A stretch of DNA of 64,000 bases, from assembly GCF_004087915.1 (NCBI RefSeq), contig NZ_CP035108.1, positions 2,728,001-2,792,000 of the forward strand, written 5' to 3'. Positions 62,663 through 64,000 of the stretch are shown here, in pieces (position 1 is the stretch's first letter; the number at the start of each line of letters is the position of its first letter). The notes beneath the pieces are model-generated. The model was not told where the DNA came from. It did not search any database and saw only the letters and a list, made by a program, of their open reading frames with translations. This DNA comes from Geovibrio thiophilus. Lineage in GTDB: Bacteria > Chrysiogenota > Deferribacteres > Deferribacterales > Geovibrionaceae. The translations under genes and the position numbers were made by a program.

Positions 62663-64000
62663 CAACCGATTTGTTAATCTCCAGCCTTTCAAGAATAGCC
62701 TTCATATGGTCACGGATCTCTTTTTCATCGGGAACTTTACGGAGAGCTCTGATCTGGTAGCCGTAAGCCTCCTCATATTTTTCAAATCTGTAGAGAACCC
62801 ATGCCATGCTGTCCAGATAGGCGGGATTTTCGGGGTCTTTCGCCAGAGCGCTTTCAATAAGTGTGTAGGCTTCATCAAGCTTGATGCTCAGATCGGCGTA
62901 GGTGTAGCCGAGAAAATTCATCAGTGACGGATTCCCCGGATTAAGCTCCAGAGCGTCTTTCAGCACCTCGAAGCATTCATCGTACTTCTTCTGCTTCTCA
63001 AGCACCATTGCGAAATCGATCACGAGCTCAACGGAGGAAGGGTTTTCCTCATAGCCTTTTCTCAGAACTTCATAAGCCTTGGAGAGTGTGCCTTTTTCTT
63101 TATAGAGCGCGCCTGTGATGCGGTAGTAGTCCACATCCCTCAGGTCTGCGGGGATTTTTGTAATGACTTTTATGCCCTCATCATACTTTTTGTCTTTGAG
63201 GCTTATGAAGCCGATGCGCTTCCTCGCCTCCACATAGTCGGGACGTATTGTTATAGCCTTGCGGTAGTTTTTCTCCGCCTCGGCGAATTTGTTTTCCATT
63301 TCATGGATAACACCCATGGAGTAGAAAACCTGAACATCGTTCGGGGCAAGCTCCGCCACCTGCCGGAAGTAGGAAAGAGCGTTTTTATAATCGTCCGTGG
63401 CGTAGTATATTCCTGCTATCTGCCTGAGAACATAGATCTTTTCTCTCCCCTCAACCTTGGGCAGAATCCGCTTGAAGATCTCAAGCGCCTTTGTGCTGTT
63501 GTCGGCACGTTTATAGATTTCCGCAAGTTTAAGGTCGGAGAGCACAAAATCAGGGCGTTTCTCTGAAAGGATCGAAAGATACTTAACAGCTCTTTCGTAA
63601 TCATCTCTCTCTATAAATATCTCGGCAAGCCTTGCAGCCGCTCCGAGATCTTCGTCAAGCTCATATGCCTTCATGTAGTCATGCTCGGCTTCTGTCAGCA
63701 TGCCTTTATTTCTGAACAGGTTGCCCCTCTCAACAAGAACCCTTGCGGAAGGCTCGCTTAGTATAATTTCGTCAAGAACCGTCATCAGCTTTTCTTCGTC
63801 ACCGAGAATTTTATAAATATCCGCCATGAGATACAGGTATTTTACGTCTCTGGCTGATTTCAGGGCATCGGCGGCGAATATCTCCGCCAGACCGGAGTCC
63901 CTGTAGTGAAAAAGATAAAGCTGAGCCATGGAGAAGTTGAGCTCCGGATCTTCAGGGAAAACTCCGAGTCCCTCACTAAGTCTGTGCTTGGCTGTTTCGT
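62640..64000 (-). CDS. TPR-repeat protein, 5' end outside window
   Basis: This frame is open to the right edge (residues such as LGVFPEDPELNFSMAQLYLF precede the first internal ATG at 63929), so the true start lies beyond 64000. At least ten 34-residue tetratricopeptide repeats are visible, for example LAPNDVQVFYSMGVIHEMENKFAEAEKNYRKAITIRPDYVEA and AKDPENPAYLDSMAWVLYRFEKYEEAYGYQIRALRKVPDE. TPR arrays act as protein-binding scaffolds; no enzymatic domain is seen. It is the first visible gene of the lolB-ispE-prs-pth operon and overlaps lolB. Confidence 0.88.
   Translation of the reverse strand, partial: ETAKHRLSEGLGVFPEDPELNFSMAQLYLFHYRDSGLAEIFAADALKSARDVKYLYLMADIYKILGDEEKLMTVLDEIILSEPSARVLVERGNLFRNKGMLTEAEHDYMKAYELDEDLGAAARLAEIFIERDDYERAVKYLSILSEKRPDFVLSDLKLAEIYKRADNSTKALEIFKRILPKVEGREKIYVLRQIAGIYYATDDYKNALSYFRQVAELAPNDVQVFYSMGVIHEMENKFAEAEKNYRKAITIRPDYVEARKRIGFISLKDKKYDEGIKVITKIPADLRDVDYYRITGALYKEKGTLSKAYEVLRKGYEENPSSVELVIDFAMVLEKQKKYDECFEVLKDALELNPGNPSLMNFLGYTYADLSIKLDEAYTLIESALAKDPENPAYLDSMAWVLYRFEKYEEAYGYQIRALRKVPDEKEIRDHMKAILERLEINKSVDDILKGK

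Overview
The window is a gene-dense piece of a chromosome from a flagellated, Gram-negative (diderm) bacterium of medium G+C. It encodes a secretin-based type II secretion system, Lol lipoprotein-sorting parts, the DXP/MEP isoprenoid pathway and glycosylated flagella. The protein sequences and gene order look most like the Deferribacterota (Geovibrio/Denitrovibrio type). That placement is inferred from recognition only, and no database was searched. Most genes lie on the minus strand in tightly coupled operons (ATGA and TGATG overlaps are common).

Layout. 1-3661: a bifunctional (p)ppGpp enzyme cut by the left edge, recJ and a small membrane protein. 3867-7704: an AEC transporter, a YggU-type gene, and argC and argJ, which are split by a hairpin and a repeat insertion. 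7819-24431: the flagellar filament locus. It holds two near-twin giant flagellins plus flaG, a DUF115/Maf glycosyltransferase, a six-gene pseudaminic-acid operon (pseC, pseF, pseG, a formyltransferase, pseI, pseB), a DUF2292 mini-protein and a third giant flagellin. 24636-32572: an envelope and translation block (rseP, dxr, cdsA, uppS, frr, pyrH, a small membrane protein, lepB, lepA). 32824-43598: a complete type II secretion machine in two halves, gspCDEF on minus and gspGHIJKLMN on plus, with a CPBP-family protease between them. 43595-54888: a frameshifted lipoprotein-like gene, murB, mtnP, lolD, lolC/E, guaA, guaB, nadE, a nitrilase-fold amidase and moaC. 54900-64000: an SH3-domain protein, ychF, hppA and the classic pth-prs-ispE-lolB block, then a TPR protein cut by the right edge.

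How the genes work together. The flagellins, FlaG, Maf and the Pse enzymes form one functional unit: make a nonulosonic acid and attach it to large surface-exposed flagellin domains. A formyltransferase occupies the slot usually held by the acetyltransferase PseH, which suggests an N-formylated pseudaminic acid. Two flagellin genes have near-consensus sigma-28 promoters, and in both the promoter is followed by a shared box and a terminator-like hairpin inside the 5' leader.

The most unusual signal is a family of intergenic repeats of about 100-150 bp (6352-6500, 46813-47026, 50604-51194, 59055-59405, and a diverged relative at 59407-59586). Each copy carries up to three consecutive hairpins. 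Stem sequences differ between loci but remain self-complementary, while loops and linkers are conserved. Every locus also carries duplicated pieces of the adjoining gene: the start of argJ, the end of lolD, five copies of the end of guaB, and the hppA leader. I know of no named family that matches. No tRNA, rRNA, CRISPR array or transposase gene was seen.
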